From Bromus sterilis (Eukaryota; Streptophyta; Magnoliopsida; Poales; Poaceae), in contig OX465595.1 of the NCBI GenBank assembly GCA_950022295.1, positions 227,195,770-227,259,769 of the forward strand: 64,000 nt of DNA. The letters run 5' to 3'. The translations under genes and the position numbers were made by a program. Below are positions 60,683-64,000 of this stretch, one piece after another. The first letter of the stretch is position 1. Each line of letters starts with the position of its first letter. The notes under the pieces were generated by a model that was given only the letters and a program-made list of their open reading frames with translations, searched no databases and was not told where the DNA came from.

Positions 60683-63006
60683 CTCATATACATGAAACTT
60701 TGTTGCCATGCCTTCCTAGTCATGTCTACTATTAATCCATGTCATTTTGGTGCATGTTTTCATTCAGTAGCTAATTGTTTCATTGCTCTAAAGTATGCTC
60801 CCTGATGTTAACAGCATGTACCCGTAACTTGTGATGCTTGTATCTTGTTAATCGTAACTCCGTTTGGGTTGTTCTTTACATGTAACTTGACTAGAATTTC
60901 ATATACTTTGTGTTTATGCCAGTGTTTAATGTTGTTAACCAACCTAAAATATGGTTTAGGGCAAAACAGTAACAAATGCTTAAATTTTTGTGGGGTGCTT
61001 AGTGTTATGCCATGTTTAGGGTGTTGCCTCACCTAAATTGACTAGCATAGATAGTTTACTTTATGCTTCACCTCTTGCTATGATTATGTGATATGCCATG
61101 ATTGAGTGAGATGCCATGTTGTGTAGGTAAACAACTTGAACCATTCTAAATGTATGGTATCGCCGCGTGTGACCAGTACTCCACTCAACCTGTTAGTAAC
61201 CGCTCTCCATGGTAGATGTGATTCCGTAGTGCGTTGTCTCGTGTTTCCTTCTTGTTGATGCTTGCTCGTGATTGCTTCGTAGTAATAGATTCTTGCTAGT
61301 CGATTTCATTTCCAGTGTTTCCTTCTTGTGTGCTTCCGCGGGTACTTCGGAGACATTGCGAGTTTGCGATGGGCTACACCTTCGGAATCGTCTTCTCATC
61401 CGGTAAGGGTTATCATATATCATGCTTATGAATTTTAGCTCACTTGCCCCTAGTTATAGGATAGAACGATTGCTTGATCCTACCACTTTATATTCATGCC
61501 TCTCAAATAAACCCAAACAGCCATGTCCTCCACAACCCAGCAAACCTTGTTCGGCTATGTTACTATTGTTCGCTGCTCAGCCACTACTTAGTATGCATGC
61601 TAGGATGCTTTCAACTTTTATCATGTTACTCCTTGGATTGGATTTTCACACTATTATATATTTTTGTGGATGATATGATTATTATAACGTGGACTATACT
61701 CGACGAAGGATGGAAGGTCTAGGCTATCCCGCCCCGATGATTTGTTCCATTCGAGTCACCTAGGACCCGAGTTTCGGGTATTGTGTCTCTTGACGAGCGT
61801 GCCTAACCGCGTGTGGCATTCTATGGGGTCCCCTCTTCTTCCCTACCTAGCTTCAAACATTTATAGTGGTGGCCCAAGCTGATTTACCATTCAAAAACCG
61901 TGTGCGTAACTAGTATGCAGGCCAGTGGATTTAAAACAAACCGGACCATTCTGGTGGTATATCCTATTGGTCCACACATGGCCTGCGAGGGCCCGGGCAT
62001 GGTATATGGCACGGTAACCCAAGCTGAGTTGAGACGGAAGAGACCAGGACGAGAGCGCGACGGACTCCTGAACTGGATGTCGACTCCCCGAGGGCCACCC
62101 GGATTTGTTCGTTGTTAGTTAGAGGGATTATGACGTCTACCTCTCGGAACAACTCTTCAATGAGTGTCTTTAACGGGCTCGACTGAGAGAAACAGCGTAC
62201 GTACAGAGCTTATAATGGGCAGTTTGTACACCCCTGCAGGGTTAAATATTTTCGAGAAGCCGTGTCCACGGTTATGGACGACTTGAGACCTACTCCTTGT
62301 TCATAGACAACAACAATTGAGATAATCTTAATAAACTTGATCAATGTGTGTGCCTTGACTTCTTCTTGTTCATCGGGATGCGAAGGGGAGGACAAGGATA
62401 GGATAGGTGTTATGTTTGCGTAAGTAGATGATAGCAGACTTGTTGGAGGCGCTTGCTCATCGAATTCTTGGTTCTCATCTTACTCTAAATAGATCATTAG
62501 CCATTTTTATAATGCTAGTGCGGCTGCAACCTCAACCACTACCCCCATCTTACCGTGAGAAGTTAGTTACAAGACATGTTGATATAGCTCGCCCCTTCTT
62601 TTCTCTTTTACGCACGTTATGCAAACGATCTTGGACTTTAGAGGAGGTCGACGAACCTTCTTCTGGACGCCTTCGCGGAGACTCGATGACGACTAGTTAG
62701 GCGGATACCGGCGGAGAGCCTGGACCCGTGTGGTTACGAGAATGGTGTGTTCTATCTTTGCCATTAGGCATTTTGTTGTAGTCTGTACTCAGACATGTAT
62801 CTTCCGCTAAAGTATTGTATTAAGGCAGTTGTATGCTGATTGTATGAGATGTTGTATTCTTGTAGTTGTAATGTTGTGATATCATGTTGGAAATCTGGGG
62901 CATGGTATCGTCATATGTCACGGTGGGACCGATATGTGCTTCATCCCCGGATCTGGATGGAAACATCTAGATCTGGAACAGTACCGCATATCGGGCCTTA
63001 CAGTTG

Positions 63007-63404
63007 GGATCCTATGGTCAAGATTAAATTGAATAAATTTTCTTGCTTTGTTTTATGTGATGTTGGTTCTAGTGCCTCTGTTTTACCCAAAATAATGTAT
63101 GATATTCTTGAATTGAAACCTTTTGATCCTTGTTCTTTTGGTGTTTGTCTTATTGATTCTTCCGTAAAGAAACCTTTAGGAAGGATTCATGATGTGCTTA
63201 TTGTTGTCAATGATAACTATGTTCCCGTTGATTTTCTTGTCATGGACATTGAGTGTGATCCCTCATGTCCAATTATTTTGGGACGACCTTTTCTCCGCAT
63301 CGTTTGTGCTATCATTGACATGAAGAAGGGACTATAAGATTCCAATTTCCCCTCAAGAAGGGCATGTAACATTTCCCTATAAAGAAGATCAAGTTACCTT
63401 TTGA
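63007..63404 (+). pseudogene. Gypsy aspartic protease (Athila-like or gag-protease element)
   Basis: Plus frame with KLNKFSCFVLCDVGSSASVL (protease active-site region; the usual D-[ST]-G is changed to DVG), VPVDFLVMDIE and CPIILGRPFLRI, the retropepsin flap and C-terminal motif of Athila-type gag-protease proteins. The frame closes at TAA 63335; a one-base slip there continues to TGA at 63402. Joined in frame with 53526-53646 when L3 is ignored. The active-site change and frame slip suggest decay. Confidence 0.75.
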
Positions 63405-64000
63405 GTTCGTTATACGGGCAAGCTAAGCTTTTGATATTGACAAAAGTTGATCTTTTTGCTTCATGCCTAGCTCAAAGACATACAAGAAAGCGCTTATTGG
63501 GAGGAAACCCAATTTTTTATACTTCCAGTTTTAGTGGTCTTGATGCTTGTTAATACTGTATCAACATCATTGTATCTTTATTTTTAAAGCTTTGTGCCAA
63601 GTCTTAGCCTCCGGTGGCAACTAGATCAAAAATTGTGACATCCAGAAAACATATTATGTTTGCTTCATTGTAAAAATCTTTAAAAATCACCTGATCATCT
63701 TTTTTATCTGAATTTTTTTTAAAGTAGGATATATAAAATTAACTATCTACCACTTGTTCTGAGTTTTTTATTTGAGTTTCAGAAGTACCCCTGCTGCTAT
63801 GTTTTTCCCGGATTCTGCCCTGTTTTACAGTTTCCCAATTTTGCAAATCTTGCGCATGATTCTTTTTTGCAAAAACTTTTTGTCAATCTTGAGAAACTGT
63901 AGCCCTTGTTGAAAATCCTTATTTCCAGCAGAGGATTTTATTTATTATGGGTACTAACCACTCTAATCATCTTATTGTGAGTTTCGTCTGAAGGGAGTTT
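63405..64000 (+). other. Interior of the same gypsy element, non-coding
   Basis: Contains GCGCTTATTGGGAGGAAACCC near 63492, a string I recall after gag-protease ORFs in Triticeae elements. The rest is AT-rich and has no ORF or LTR end that I can identify before the window stops. Confidence 0.55.

Larger units (their letters stand above)
53647..63001 (+). repeat. L3: long LTR (about 4.2 kb without inserts), split by two solo LTRs
   Basis: Starts TGTAACAGCCCGGG, ends CGGGCCTTACA, with near-perfect TSD CTTGG/GTTGG. Homologous to L2 over its length but in opposite orientation. TATAAA at 54117-54122. GC-rich block about 54220-54890. Pieces: 53647-55344, 56801-57034, 60683-63001. The coding frame of the host element resumes after it, so it is a solo LTR. 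None of the short ORFs inside is a gene. Confidence 0.88.

Overview
The window is plant intergenic DNA built entirely of nested transposable elements. I found no host gene, tRNA, rRNA or CRISPR array. Grammar and families point to a large-genome grass of the Triticeae (wheat, Aegilops, barley or rye): Sirevirus (Maximus/SIRE-type) Ty1/copia elements of about 13-14 kb, chromodomain Ty3/gypsy elements with unusually long (3.6-4.2 kb) LTRs, an Angela/BARE/WIS-like copia LTR, a Sabrina/WHAM-like solo LTR, Athila-like gag/protease remnants and CACTA transposon ends. Family names come from memory of motifs and are tentative. Boundaries rest on TG..CA ends and target-site duplications (TSDs) read directly from the sequence.

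Left block (1-32185), outermost to innermost. An Athila-like gag on the minus strand (gag pieces at 32186-32487 and 36556-36919) was entered by a CACTA element whose 3' end is 30999-32185. A minus-strand gypsy LTR (29881-30998 is its 5' end) entered the CACTA. A plus-strand chromodomain gypsy element, here G1 (window start to 29880; gag-pol 7739-11144 and 24985-25990; 3' LTR 25991-29880), entered that LTR. A complete Sirevirus copia, C1 (11145-24984, TSD GTTGC), split the G1 integrase, and a 4.1 kb solo LTR (1881-5990, TSD ATCCC) split the G1 5' LTR.

Middle block (32186-53367). The same minus-strand gag is split by a 4.07 kb solo LTR, L2 (32488-36555, TSD GTAGA). An Angela-like copia on the minus strand (3' LTR 36920-38671) sits at the gag start codon. 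A second Sirevirus copia, C2 (40134-53367), is inserted in its internal region, and the C2 3' LTR is cut off after 493 bp.

Right block (53368-64000). A short CACTA-like end (53368-53525) is followed by a plus-strand gag/protease element, split by an LTR, L3 (53647-63001). L3 is homologous to L2 but inverted, and itself holds two solo LTRs (55345-56800, TSD GTGAT; 57035-60682, TSD CTCAT).

Functionally each autonomous element carries gag, protease, integrase, reverse transcriptase and RNase H, with a tRNA-Met primer site and polypurine tracts. All open reading frames are now broken by stops or frameshifts. The most interesting part is what C1 and C2 share outside gag-pol: a third ORF of over 1,000 codons (coiled coil, no evident membrane segment) preceded in both elements by a TATA-like motif, a GC-rich leader and a conserved candidate splice acceptor just before the ATG. 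Both also have an in-frame TAG at the same place within that ORF.
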